DNA from: Mesaphorura yosii | Taxonomy: Eukaryota; Arthropoda; Collembola; Poduromorpha; Tullbergiidae | Reading direction: 5' to 3' | Length of the DNA stretch: 64,000 nt | NCBI GenBank assembly: GCA_009869945.1 | Contig: WIXG01000084.1 | Coordinates: forward strand, 124,001 to 188,000 | Made by a program: the position numbers and the translations under genes | In this document: piece after piece, positions 39,520-51,862 of the stretch | Layout of the letters: every line of letters begins with the position of its first letter | Position numbering within the stretch: the stretch's first letter is position 1 | Notes under the pieces: model-generated | Database searches by the model: none | What the model was told of the DNA's origin: nothing | Seen by the model: only the letters and a program-made list of their open reading frames with translations

Positions 39520-42500
39520 TCTACCGGATGCACAACACGAAAATATTTTTGCCAAATCCCAGACATTCCTGCTTCTCCTGCCCGAAGTCGTCTTGTACTC
39601 GAATTTAACACCAAGATACGATAGTAGGGCCCACGCTCTTCGAGTATGAAGTGTATGAAACGAAACATGGTATACTACCCATGCGCATTCAAAGTAGTGC
39701 TAAACAACAGCTAAAACGTATGTGTCTGCCGTTTTTTGCGAGCTGAGCACCACTGGTACCAGACGAGGCTAGATTTGTTCATTTCATAATCTCACTATTT
39801 TACGCCAAACACGAAATGGATGAATTCCATAATGCGCGTGTGACCTTGAATATAGTTCTCGTATGCGCTAAACAGCTTTGATGTTTTGTTGCCTACAAAC
39901 TCGGCTCGGTTCCGTGTTTTCGGTTTCCTATTACACTCGCATTTAAAAGACAATCAAGTCAAAGAGGTCGAGGCTCTGTTTCCGTACGCCGTGTACAGTA
40001 CACCATGTAGACTCGTGCAGATTGCAAATCTCTGCCTCATTTTTCAATTTAAACCTCAACTTTATTGAATTGACAAAGTTTCGCCTTTTTAAGCTCTGCG
40101 CTATGAGGAAGTGAGTGAACTTCAGTTTCAAGTGCCCGGTCCGCGAAAGAGGAAAGCAACAATTTCAATTTCCGAGACACGGCGGCTGAGAATGAAAGTT
40201 GCGATGGTGTAGATTTAGGTTAAAGATTATTACTTTAACAGAAACAGCACGCTCTTGTTCTTGCCTTCTTGCTTCTTGCCGTACTCATACTCTGCAGAAT
40301 TCACGTCCGCCGCGGAGCGATGCGCCCCGATTATGAAGTTTCCCAAACAGCAACAAACGAGCAGAACCAAGCGAGTCACGCGTCACGCCATGAGTTTCGA
40401 CTTATTTATTAAAAGTCAGATCCAGTAGTCCTGGCTTTGTTTTGCGTACGCATTGCCTTCCCAAATTACAAGTTAGAAATGTATTTTAGCAACTTGTTTT
40501 CAGCAATCAGCCGCCGGTGCTTGAGCCTCACCGTGCACGCACTCAGAATTGAAATAATGTTCCCTGCATGTGTTGGGTGAATGGTTCTGTAGCTTGATTC
40601 TTGGATGAGCTATTATGTAAACAGGAGATAAGTGTTGCCTTCCTCGTGCGCTAAAGACTCGACTCAACTTCAAAATATTATTATCAAAAACATGAAAAAT
40701 AGAATCAAATCGGAAATCCTCATTCAACGTTCTCCATGCCGTTTTTAGTGAAGCAAGCCCGGAAGCTTGGGCTCCTGCTTAATGCCTGCCTTTTCCACTT
40801 AGCTTTCACCGTTTTCGATTGATTTCTTGGTAGATGAATTCGTGGAATGCTTTCCCGGAAGGATGTGAATTTGCAACAACATTTTGGAGTTTTGCTGGCG
40901 AAGCTGCTTTACATACAAAGAAAACACGCTTTTAGATTCGATTGCTGATAGTGATTTATATTACCTTTCCTCGAAAGACGATTTACGACGTACCGTACTT
41001 GTACAGAGCCGTGCCAGTATCAGCCCAGCATCATTTCATCATCCGAAGTTTATTTCAAAATATGGAATTTGGATTGACTGGAGTCGTCAGTGTCGTATCA
41101 CGCCTGGTACGAGACGCGTCTCGGAACTTTACAGAACCTGTCACCAACCAAAGACGGACGGCTTTTAGGTTTTAGATTTTGAGCGTAAGTACACCGTCGA
41201 TACCGTGTCGATGGAGATTTGAAATTGGATTTTGATTTGGAAGTGTAGTTCCATGCATGGAAGAAATACGTGTCGAGTTTATTGCCAAACCCGGCCAAAA
41301 ACAGAACTTTTGCAAAGAAAAGTTGGCCCATATTCTTTCAACAACAAATGGAAGATTTATTGCAAAATGATTAATTTGATTTATAGCAGTTTTTGAAGGT
41401 ACACACTTTTTAATCGATTGGTTGGGCCGCGACGGGTGCTTCAAACTACTTTCCGAATATTCTATTCGTGCTCCAGCTGTAGAATCCAATTAATTTGAAT
41501 TGAATTCTTTGGGTAGTTTGGTCCTCCTAGACAGAAGAATAGCCTTATCACATGACATGTCCTTTCTGAAAGGAGTTAGATTTTGTTCGATATCTCATGA
41601 AAATATTTTTAACGTGGGGCAGTCTGAAAGAAAAGAGTAAATCCTGCCTTGGTAGCCTGAGATGTGTCCCGGTGTTGACTAGTCAATCGGCAAACAATAA
41701 AAATGCAATAGAATCCCAATACCATTATCACTTGAGTTTACGCATTCCAGTCCCAGATCCCGGGTCCAGTTCAAGCGTCATAATGCCGAGAGCAACCATA
41801 GCACTGAATGGAAAGTGAGACAAGTCGCCGAGTCGTCGGCTCAGATAAAATGAATTTCTTCTGCCCTGCTTTCTCTCAGTTCGACTCTGACTTTCTCCCC
41901 GTGCTCTACGCTGGGTATAATGCACCCATCCACAATCCACGCGCTGGTTCGCTCCGTCTTTAATATAACATTTTGAAATTTTGTGTACAATATTCGACGA
42001 GACGCGGAGACTCAAATACAATATCTGTGTCAGTGTTTTGTGTACCTGTTTGGTTAGCGTTGCTTTGCAATTCATTACGATTACTCCACCACAACACAGC
42101 ACGACAGATTAAAATCAAGTCACGTAATGCAACTTTTATTAGCTTCTTGCGGGAATCTCCTCATTCCTCATCTCTCATCAAGTGAAATTCATTCAATCTG
42201 CAGTCGCATTCAGCAAGCCATGTGAATCCACGCGCAAAGGGCTGGATCGGCTGAATGCATGATCAGTGATCAATCAGCAGCCATTCGTGCAAATTCTACC
42301 TTGCCCGCATAACTTATTGCCTAATTAGGCCAGAACAACTGTAGCTTCATTCTCTACCTTCCAGCAGACGAATTGCATGGTATGTCATGGACGTTCATGG
42401 ATTACACAGTGCAGTGTGCACGGTCCCAATTTGGGACATATTCCAGGAGTAGGAATGGGAGGGAATGGGAAATCTTCTTAAATCGCTGTCTCATTATTAC

Positions 42501-42978
42501 AGTTTCATAAACCCGCATCTGCAGTAAATAATTCGAGAAAATTAGCCACAAGCAGCCGCAAGCATAGGCGCCCGATTTGGAAGAAACTTTGTGGACCCAG
42601 CAAGCCAAACCCCAGTGCAGCGTTGAAACTTTCTTAATGAAGCAAAGTGAAATGAAATGAAACTTAAAGCAATTAACAACACTTTTTGGTGAATGAGAAG
42701 TTTAAAACTTGTTTTCTGTATCTTATTTGTGCCTTACTGGGAAAGAGAACGCGTCTCTTGTGGAAGAATTCCAAGCCACGTTGCAGTTGCACGTTGGACT
42801 GTCTCCGAATTAAGCCTCACCATTTTGACATGATACAAACTTCGACTTCAAATTGGCTGGCATGGCCAGAGTGTGACTGATCCTGATCCCCAACTAACAA
42901 TGAGTCCAGTCTCTGCTTTCACTGCGTACTTTCTCTTTCTGTCTTGTAAGGACTAGCCTCATTTATTTTCTCCGCAAA
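39520..42978. other. 3.5 kb interval without a recognised gene
   Basis: This lies between the PPxY membrane-protein gene (leftward) and the nicotinic receptor gene (rightward), so both promoters lie here. Open frames are short and of non-coding composition. A perfect 14-base palindrome (CGAGACGCGTCTCG) is at 41110-41123. No transposon or RNA gene was recognised. The last kilobase may hold leader exons of the receptor. Confidence 0.5.
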
Positions 42979-45587
42979 ATGCTTGCCAATGCGAATCGAA
43001 TCCGAAATTTTAATTGCATTATTATTACAGTGACCATAATAAGCACGAGTATATCACAGACGAACGGTCAAAACACTGCGAGACGCATTCCACGCCAACG
43101 CCACTACGAATCCGAGCTTATCAAGTATTTGATGGAAGGCTACGAAGTGGCCGTGCGTCCTTCCTTCAACTTTTCTGAACCGCTCAACGTTTCCTTCAGT
43201 CTTTCACTTCACCACATCGTGGACGTGGATGAAAAGAATCAGATCCTCACTACAAACTGCTGGCTGACACAAATCTGGACCGACGTTCATCTAAAATGGA
43301 ATTCAACGATCTTCAATGGTATTGAAGTCATACGCCTGCCCTTTGGACGTGTCTGGCGTGAGTAAAATTCGGCGTGCGATCTTTGTTGTGCAAATTCATT
43401 CAGTATTCTTCTATTTCCAGGACCTGACATAATTCTTTACAACAAGTAAGTCTGCTCTGCAGTCTTTCCAACTCCGGGATGAAAATTGGAAATGAAAGTA
43501 GAAATCTTCCTGGTGCGCTTGTTGACTCGTTGTTTTGTTTATTTCTTGCCAGTGCTGATTCGCAATACTCGTCCTCCGTGATCAACACGAATGTGATAGT
43601 AAGCAGCGACGGTCAGGTCACCTGGCTCAGTCACGGAATCTACAAAAGCTCCTGTGACATCGACGTCGAATATTTTCCCTTCGATGTTCAAAACTGCACG
43701 CTCAAATGGGCGTCGTGGACGTATGACGGGTAAGTAGGATCGAGGATGCGACTGACTGACATTAAAATCACTGCTTTCCTGATAAGTAAATGAGACACTC
43801 GTGGAACTTCTTTCACACAGATACCAAATGGATATTCAAGTTCCAGACGTCGTAGGCGACACATCAAATTATCACGCCAATGGTGAATTCGACTTATTAT
43901 CTTTGCAAGCTGTCCGTAATGTCAAGATCTACTCCTGCTGCGAGGAGCCTTATCCAGTAATTTTAACACGATTCTTATAACTACATTGCCTGGCACCTGC
44001 AGAAAATGTAAAGATGTATCACTAAATGATGTGTGCATATTTTGAAAGGACATCACGTACACGATTCTCATGAAGCGGAGGCCGATGTTCTACGTTTTCA
44101 ATCTGATCATACCTTGCCTCCTGATTAATGGGATTGGTAAGTGCTTCCGATCCAGATATTCAAGATGCTCATTGTTAAGCTAAAGTCCTGCATATTTGTC
44201 CACCCGTAATTGGAACTGAGCTGCAAGAAAAAGATGTGCGGAGAAAGTTGAGATAAAGCACGAATCACGAGACGGATTTCGAGAAGATGCTTGAGGATCG
44301 CATAAATCTCATTGCCATTGCTAGATAAAGTCACGCACAACTATTATTGTTAAGAACAACCGTCTTGAAGGAAGTCGTCAATAGACTCGTATTTTCCCAA
44401 GATTTACCTAATCTCAGAATCTAAAATTCGGCAAATGGATTTATACACTCAGTTCTAAGAGCACTAGTTCGAACGCAAAAAAATTGTACCATTTTTCTGC
44501 AAACTATTTCAATCTGTCGAACGGAATCTACAATGATTGTGCGAAGCGGAAATGCTGAATCATTTTACGTGTGCCTATTTGCCTCTGCGCGTTGACGACA
44601 TTTACGAGCGCTGACAATATTTTTTCGTGCTTTCTTCGAATCAGCTTTGTTAGTGTTCTTCGTTCCGTGCGAGTCTGGAGAGAAAGTAACTCTTGGGATC
44701 TCAGCACTGCTCTCGATGACAGTCTTCCTCATGACAATCCGAGAAAGCCTTCCACCAACGGAAAAGACGCCTCTAATCGGTTAGTCGCTTCATAATCCCC
44801 TTTCGGCTCGCTGTTCTCGAACAATTGAATTATAATAACCAGGATTATATTATGGAGTGAGCATCTGCATTGTCACATTCGCCTCAGCCTTGGCGGTGGT
44901 GACATTGAACATACACCATCAAAGTGTGACGGGAATTCCTGTTCCAGCCTTTGTACGATTTCTTGTTTTGGGAGTGTTGGCAAGAGTATTCCGTCTGCAT
45001 GATGAGCTCACAGAAATTCCTCGCATTAAAGCCGAATTTAAAAAAAAGTGTGGAATTGCAGATACGCTGGAAAAACTTGTAAGCGCACACCATCGACCAT
45101 CACTCATCACAAAATGAACCAGCTCATTTAAACGTGTCGATTTCATATTTTATGTCTGTAGAGCTGCAACATCAGCGGAATGGGCGTGCATTTGGATGCT
45201 GAGGGTGCATCAAGAAAGTGTCATTACATCGATTTCGTTCAACGATCGCCCCGATTCGGTGCTGCACATAAAACAGGACAAGTGCCAGCAATAAGTAGCA
45301 ACATAACAGCATCGGATGATGAGTACACTCAAACCGCTACCGAATGTGGCCTGCTAACTACAAAACTGGCAAGTTTCACGACGAAGATCAGTCAAGTCTT
45401 GGACAAGTGTGATCAGCGCTCTGAAATTGAGCGAAAGCATGAAATCGCAAAGTATGAGTGGAGACAAGTCGCACGCGTCGTGGATCGTCTGCTGTTTTGG
45501 ATTTTTAGTATCTTGACGCTCATAGCTACGTCTGTTATCTTGTTTTCGAGCCCGTACGGTCCATCGATATCACATTTACTGCAATAA
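42979..45587 (+). CDS. Nicotinic acetylcholine receptor subunit, alpha type
   Basis: This is a Cys-loop ligand-gated cation channel subunit. Eight exons: 42979-43357, 43421-43445, 43553-43729, 43821-43956, 44049-44136, 44645-44779, 44843-45078 and 45162-45587, giving 533 residues. A signal peptide (about residues 1-30) is followed by the ligand domain with [14 protein letters not shown]. The Cys-loop is [15 protein letters not shown]. Loop C holds the adjacent pair YSCCEEPYP, which defines alpha subunits. M1 is [19 protein letters not shown] and M2 [19 protein letters not shown]. The intracellular loop is followed by M4 ([19 protein letters not shown]). The Glu at -1' predicts cation selectivity. 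M2 ends TIRESLPPT, putting Arg at 19', which is unusual. It looks like a divergent arthropod subunit rather than a clear alpha1-7 orthologue. The stop codon lies inside an AATAAA. Confidence 0.92.
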
Positions 45588-47507
45588 AGTTACATTTTAT
45601 AACACCGCATCATCTGAGCACATTTATTAAATTGACAGGTAAAAGTAAATAAATCCGCTTTGATTGATACTAGAAAATTGAAAATATTTAATCAATTTTG
45701 TGAGATTAGAGCCATTTATCAGCTTAAATGCTAACATCATCATCTCGTAGTGCACAATTCAATTCCAAAAATAAAATCCGGCACAAAATCTCCTTCTGTG
45801 GGCTAGCGTGATTTATTGCCGCAATGAACATGTTACAGATGAGAATTCTTCAAGTTCAGAAATGATTCATTCTACACTCGTCGTGAACGGTCCGTCCCAA
45901 ATCCTCTGTAATTCTGATATTAATCTTGAGGCTCGAATCCATTCTTGCTCTGAGTCAACATTCAACAAGATGCACTTCAAAGTGCGTCACGTCATATTTG
46001 TTCTTTGACATTCTCCTTCTTTGAGTGTGGAGTGGAATGACAATGCTCGCTCCGCCAAATTAAGGGGTGGAATTGTGTACTTGGAGTAGATTCCGAGCAC
46101 GGTACGGCACAAAACACGAAAGCACGAAAGTTATCGCCTGCGGTGTGTATTTACGTCTTACATGACTTGACTTACCGTATTGTATTCAACCCGACCGAGT
46201 TTGAACTTTATGGCCTACACAGACCATAAATGAGGGTTAATCCATTTTCCATATTTCGGCCTCGTTCCTTGTTTGGTGAAGCAAAACCAGTACAGCTGGT
46301 TTAGGTTTACAAAGACATGTTGACGGTAAATCGGTAAATGCATGGCCCTCGCCGCACTGGTACCCCTTCCACGAAACTCGAAACAATCAACTCAGCAGTG
46401 AATGAGCAGTGGCAGTGCTAGTGCGAAATAAGGTTGAAGCTTACATAATTCCGTCTCATGCATCTTCATCATCCCCTTCCACTACAGGAATGTAGCATAT
46501 TTAAGAGGTTAACCAGCCCGCACTGCATTGAAATTAGGTGCGCAAGATTGTGTCGTGCTTCAAATTTGAATCAACATCAACATCGCAGAGCAAACACGAA
46601 GATTCCGTCTCCACAATCCACACGACATCACATCACGCACATTGGAGACGAATAAGGCATTAATTTGTATACCAAGTTAGCATAATTATATTCAGCGTTC
46701 ATCTGGTCTGCGTTCATCCGATGCTGTGTTGTATGGCTCATCATCGTAATTCGCATTTTTGGATCTGGGTACACTTCTCATTACATTTTGGTTCGCAGCT
46801 CGTGTTCGTGGTGCATTGCTCATTTTTGCTCATCATCATCTTAGTCTTCTGGGGCTTCACATCAATCAACATCAGTAGGACAGAAACATTACACGTCAGG
46901 CGACAGGATCATCGTTAGCGGATGGGTCGAGTAATAAGGTACTTCTTAGAATCGGAATCTTGTTCTTGTCCAGTGGTACGTACACCGCAAAACTTGAGTC
47001 TCTCGTCTTCGCGTTCCCGCACTTCATTTTAGCAAGTGATTTGCTCCAGTAAAGTAGAAGAAGATTCAGACGTTATCTTATCTTTAGTAAACCAAGAGTG
47101 CACGACGAATATAAATCTTCTCAACTCACTCGACGACAACTGCTGAAGCTTAAGTTGCATAGCCCAAAAAGAAGTAGCAAGCAGAGGTTATCAGATTCCA
47201 GGCGGTCGTGATTTGGATTAGACTATGGTGTAATTAAAGTTAAGTCCTGTACTGTGTTAAGGATTTAGTGGAGTGCTTTGTTTATGTTCTGGTCTAATGG
47301 TTCCAGAATTCTAATTACGCACGAATCAACTCTTTTTATTACATCGCGTCGTCGCTCAGGATTACCAAGACGCACGACACGCACACAAGCTCAAGCAAAT
47401 GAATATTCCAAACCGTTCTTCGAAAGCAACTGAATTCAATTTACCCTGAGCTTAGGTCTTCACGCGTCTATCGTCGCGCTTGCAAAAATCCGGGTTTCGG
47501 TTCCAAG
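45588..47507. other. 1.9 kb interval without a recognised gene
   Basis: Between the receptor and the first cysteine-rich paralogue, on the same strand. Short unconvincing frames only; no repeat or RNA gene recognised. It must contain the promoter of the first paralogue. Confidence 0.5.
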
Positions 47508-48405
47508 ATGGATTCTTCCAAAATGCCGCTGCTGCTCAATACATTTATCTTTCTCATCGTACTTCTTCCATCGCGTAAGTTTAATGCAATTATAATTCAA
47601 TCATTTTTAAGATTGCTGTTTTAATTGACGATGTTAATCGAGGAGTTAATAAATTGCACGCTATTCTATTGTAGAACTTGAAGGCCTATTTTGTCATCGT
47701 TGTCTCGCTCTATCATGCTCAACTCCCGGCTCAGGAATTGATGACGCGCTCTGCAATTCAGCTCGCAACTACATCGTGAAGCAGCTAAGAGACCACTACT
47801 ACATTGGCAACTACTTGGAGCCATGTCCAGAGCCAGACAACGGAATCGCGTGGCGAACTATGGAGCTTTCCAACGATGCCAAGTGTGAAGAGGAAAGTCG
47901 TGGATTTGCCACGTGCGTTCTCGGGAGAATGGAACTCCTGGTGGGCAAGAATTTGACTGAAAACAGTCGGCGGGCAGATAACACTGTCATTCACGGCACA
48001 GTTCTTGGCTGTGGTCGCACCAAACTCTTGCAAGACATGGCCGCAGCGAAAGTTGGAAATAATTGCAGCACGCACGCCGACAGAAGCAGCAGAGATCTGT
48101 ACCAATACCAGCTCGAGGTTGAGCATTGCCCTCGCCTTTCAGACTACTGCAAAGTTGACTACTGCATAAGTTCTGGTGTTAGTGACATTCGGGCGTTTAA
48201 GCCACAAACCACTGACTCGTCATTCGAGTACGGAACCATTATCACGATTATTGTTGTGGTGTGCCTGGTCTTCATGGTCGTGATCGCTGCAGCCATGTTC
48301 AGGAATCCAATCGGGCACGCCGCAAATTATACACCCGCACAAGCTCAGGAAGAAGCATCAACTGTGACCAGTGTGCGATCAGTCAACGCGTCAATCGAGT
48401 CGTGA
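47508..48405 (+). CDS. Cysteine-rich type I membrane protein, tandem paralogue A
   Basis: The family is not recognised; it is the first of three tandem copies. Exons are 47508-47574 (signal peptide, core PLLLNTFIFLIVLLPS) and 47675-48405, with a phase-1 intron, giving 265 residues. The mature part starts CHRCLALSC, the CxxCxxxxC opening that recalls Ly6/uPAR LxCYxC starts. Shared blocks follow in order: YLEPCPEPDNGIAW, CVLGRME, HGTVLGCGRTKLL and EVEHCPRLSDYCKVDYC. One membrane helix (TIITIIVVVCLVFMVVIAAA) ends the ectodomain. The cytoplasmic tail is about 35 residues and Ser/Thr-rich. N-glycosylation sites such as NLT and NCS are present. I infer a cell-surface protein; a full three-finger fold is not evident. 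Confidence 0.85.
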
Positions 48406-48945
48406 GACTCGTCAGGAAAACAGTCAAGCCAAGCAGGTTTCGTCAAAATAGACAAGAAAATTGTTTCAAATCCAACCGACATCAGGAAGTTTACTTAAAG
48501 ATACTCTTGAAAATTTGTGATTGTATGAGCAGCTTAGATTTCTACTTCTACCTGACGAGGTTAAAGTTGAAGCAGCAGCACGCAGGACGCAGGACCAGTG
48601 AGAAGAGAGACTGTAGAGTTGTAAAACTGGAGGTACAGATTACCTCGCCATAATAGTTTCATGTACTTGTACTGTTTAGTTTAGATAATACTGAGATACG
48701 AATGTGCAAACTGACAATCATATCACATTATCGTGAATTCACATATCAACTTTACTTAAGCAGCGGATTTTTAGTATCGTGACCCTGACTATGATTCGTT
48801 CTATGTTGTGTTGATCTCATTTACAAAGAAATGCCGACGAGATCAACGTCAAATGTCTAGTAATACAAGTTTATGAAAATAATTGAATGTATCGTTAAAT
48901 ACTATTCTTTCGTTCTACCAGCTACACAATAAAATCGTTGAATTT
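48406..48945. other. Intergenic, paralogue A to four-helix membrane gene (convergent)
   Basis: 540 bases with both 3' untranslated regions. AATAAA words occur near 48928 on the plus strand. Nothing else was seen. Confidence 0.45.
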
Positions 48946-49691
48946 TCAGCCTGCATTTGTCAATGACTTCCTTTTCTCTGAGATTTCATCCACCCGATAC
49001 TGCGGTGGTAATTTTGCGACGCACAAGCCGTACATCAACGAAAAGCAGAGGTCAAATGCAACAATGAATACGAATGTAGTGTTAAAGATATCGTCTGAGT
49101 AGAAGAAGTTGTTATCAGCGGGTCCAGCCGCTACTGCAATGTATGCGGCTGATAAGGCGAGGAGTCCGAGAATTAAAATCATGGAGAAGCAAATGCAGCA
49201 GGCTGACGCTGTATGAGATTTCATGCTGTTGCCCTGCAATGGAACATACATTCGAATTAGGTCAAGCGGTTTACTCCAACGTAGGGGATGGTTGCAAAAG
49301 GACAGTCCGGTACCTTCCTAGACGCGAGTAGCCAGTACGTTAACACAAATATTCGGCAACATTGTCCAAGTACAATTGCAATTCCTAAAATGGCAACCTT
49401 CGTTTTTATTGGCGTTGTGGTGTCGGCACTGTGAAGTCCACCGGTAATGATGCAAATGCCGATTGCAAACTCCAAAAGTGCCACGATCTTGCAAGGTCAA
49501 ACACATAATTACAGGGTAACCTGACTGATTGGTTGACAGACAACGGCTATTTTAGGCTAAGAAACCGGGACGCTACTTACCACTGAAATTGCGAATACAA
49601 TTTTGGTAGCAGTGAACACGGAACAGAAGCCACAACAAAGACACGTCGTTATTGTGCAGGACTCGCGAACGGACACCAAATCTTTAAACAT
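48946..49691 (-). CDS. Small four-helix membrane protein with Cys-rich N terminus
   Basis: Exons are 49581-49691, 49314-49487 and 48946-49233, all phase 0, giving 190 residues. The N terminus (SCTITTCLCCGFCSVFTATK) carries five cysteines, likely palmitoylated or folded against the membrane. Hydrophobic helices follow: IVALLEFAIGICIITGG, VAILGIAIVLGQCCRIFVLT, ICFSMILILGLLALSAAYIA and TTFVFIVAFDLCFSLMYGLC. A short charged tail ends the protein. The layout resembles the arthropod four-helix MARVEL/DUF-type membrane proteins, but I cannot assign a family. It lies opposite to and between paralogues A and B. The donor of exon 2 is GTACCG, which is weak. Confidence 0.72.
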
Positions 49692-50987
49692 GGTGGCCTT
49701 AATGATAAATTGAATTCAACGCTTCAAAGTAAAGCGATATACAAACGTAACTCTATACGTCGAAGGCGAAAATCGTCCAAATTCAGTAGGAAGGAGCACG
49801 CCGAAAACTAACATGACTCATCTCATATGCTGTTAATACGAATACGGCTCGCGAATTTGTACTTGGACGAAAATGGCATAAAAATAGATTTGAGTTGCTG
49901 GTTTGCCAACAAAAATACATGTCTCTCATGATTGCCATACCGCAACGCGTATTGAAAATGAGTTCACTTTTATAATAGCATCAATTTATCACTTTCCAAT
50001 GCACAGAGCATCTCACGCACTCGGTGGAGTTTTCCGGATCCAGACTCCGGACTGGCAAGACGTATAATCTCATGATCTGTTTACAGAAGAATTCGCGCAG
50101 AGCACTTGATTGTCTTATCAATTCGCCTGTTTATATGAAATTCTTCAGAATTTGCGTGAGAAATTCTCGACATATCACGAAAGTGAAGAAAAGGTTTCAT
50201 AGAATTCTATTATCCCATCCCATTCTAGCGTGTCAACGTCTCACCAAGTTTGACTCATCTCTATCTCTGAACTGTGCTGTGCCCCAAAGATGACTGTACT
50301 GCACCATTAACATTAAACATATTAATTGCATGTAAGACGGATAATTACAATGGATCCAGAAGTAATGTAATCCATTTGAGTCAGACTAGTTAGATGGGCT
50401 GGGATTAGTGTACGCAGTTTATAATATTCCTTAATTGAGACTGTTGTAAATGTCTTGGCTTCTTGACCTCTCCTTGAATTTTGTGTCTCTCGATGGCATC
50501 GCCGTCGCTGTCGCTTGAAAGTTTTCCTTCTTCTTAATTTAAGCACAACTTTACTGTAGCTCGTGTAAGTTCGTTGGTCAGCATCTCATCGTTCTGTGTT
50601 GCAAGACAGGAGAATTTGTTTACCTTTAAATTCGTACACCACGAGAATCTCAACCACAAGTTCACTCGTATCAAACCATCATCCATCCCCTTTCTTCCTG
50701 TGATGATAATCTTTTCTTTACACAGCTGATCAGTGCGACTATGTCGTAAATAAAATATCTAGGTTATTAATTTAGTGCCTTGTAAGCTGAATTGGTGACT
50801 GCCTGGGCTGTCAGAAGATTTGTCATTGTGCTGCGTTGGCGGTGCATCTGTTTTAACTCTTTCCATGTAAATAAGGGTTTTAACTTTTCCATCATTATAT
50901 TGGGCTTCTGTTGACCCTCTTGAGTTTGGCTACGACATTAGTGCAATTTGTGTTGAACACAGGCTCCAGAGAAGTTGGTCAACAACA
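49692..50987. other. Divergent 1.3 kb region upstream of paralogue B and the four-helix gene
   Basis: It holds the 5' regions of both genes. Only short unconvincing frames are present; no repeat or RNA gene was recognised. Confidence 0.45.
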
Positions 50988-51862
50988 ATGTTCAGGACAC
51001 CGATCGAGAAGAACGTCTTGCTGTTCCTGGTGATTTGTGGACTGTCTAGTCGTAAGCATTTTTCATTTACTATTTGAAGGTTTAGTTTTAGAGTGACTAC
51101 GTAACTATGTTATTGGTCGACATTTTAACAGTTAGCGGAACAACTGGACTAAATTGCTACAAATGTATTGCGCTGGATTGCCCAAACGAAGCGAGTATTT
51201 GTAAATCGATGGAGAAGTTTGTATTTCGACAAATCCACCAGTTCTATTTCATCGAAGCTGACCTGCCAGCATGTCCGCCACCAGACGACAGAAATCCTGC
51301 GTGGACAAGGCTAAAGACAACAACTCCGACGTCGAATCCGTGCCAGGGCGATCAGCAAAGGAACGAACCAACTTGTATTCTAGGAAGATTCCAAGTGCAG
51401 ACGCAAACAACGGAGAACAACCGTAATTTTACATCTCACGGGTCCATCATGGGCTGCGCGAAGCCTGACCTGCTCACGAGAGTGAAAATAAGTTTGGAGA
51501 TGGCATCGGGTATCGGACCGCAAAACGCAAATTCAGGAGGACGACCAACGCCTTTTCATGACGAATCTGATGGCGCGTCAATTGTTATGCAAAAGCCGTG
51601 CCACTCCGACCGACTCCAAAGCCGAATCGAAAACTCACTGCAACATTTCATGGAGATTGAACATTGCTCAATTAATTCTGACATATGCTATAATCACGAC
51701 TATTGTGTTCTTCCGAAAGAAAGTATTGTGAAACCCTTCGTGGACTCCGAATATGACACGAAAGAGCTTGGGATCGTTACGAAAGTGTTTCTCGGGACCT
51801 TCATTTTCCTGGCTATTCTCGTGATGATACTCACGTTCCTCGGGATCAAGTACAACACTTAA
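50988..51862 (+). CDS. Cysteine-rich type I membrane protein, tandem paralogue B
   Basis: Exons are 50988-51051 (signal peptide, core KNVLLFLVICGLS) and 51132-51862, with the same phase-1 intron position as its neighbours. The second exon is 731 bases, the same length as in copy A, and the product has 264 residues. The mature start is LNCYKCIALDCPNEASIC. Shared blocks: LPACPPPDDRNPAWTRL, CILGRFQV, HGSIMGCAKPDLL, and MEIEHCSINSDICYNHDYC. The membrane helix is VFLGTFIFLAILVMILTFLG, and only a few residues lie on the cytoplasmic side, unlike copy A. AATAAA is at 52264. Function is unknown; the ectodomain pattern suggests a disulphide-locked surface protein. Confidence 0.85.

Noticed and set aside
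41110-41123. 14-base perfect palindrome CGAGACGCGTCTCG
   Set aside because: Isolated and short. Such palindromes are expected by chance occasionally, and no repeat of it was seen elsewhere in the window.
41728-42102. Minus-strand frame of about 124 codons in the gap before the receptor gene
   Set aside because: No conserved motif, biased composition, no splice partners. Likely chance.
50024-50293. 89-codon plus-strand frame upstream of paralogue B
   Set aside because: No signal peptide, no Cys pattern of the neighbouring family, no splice partner.
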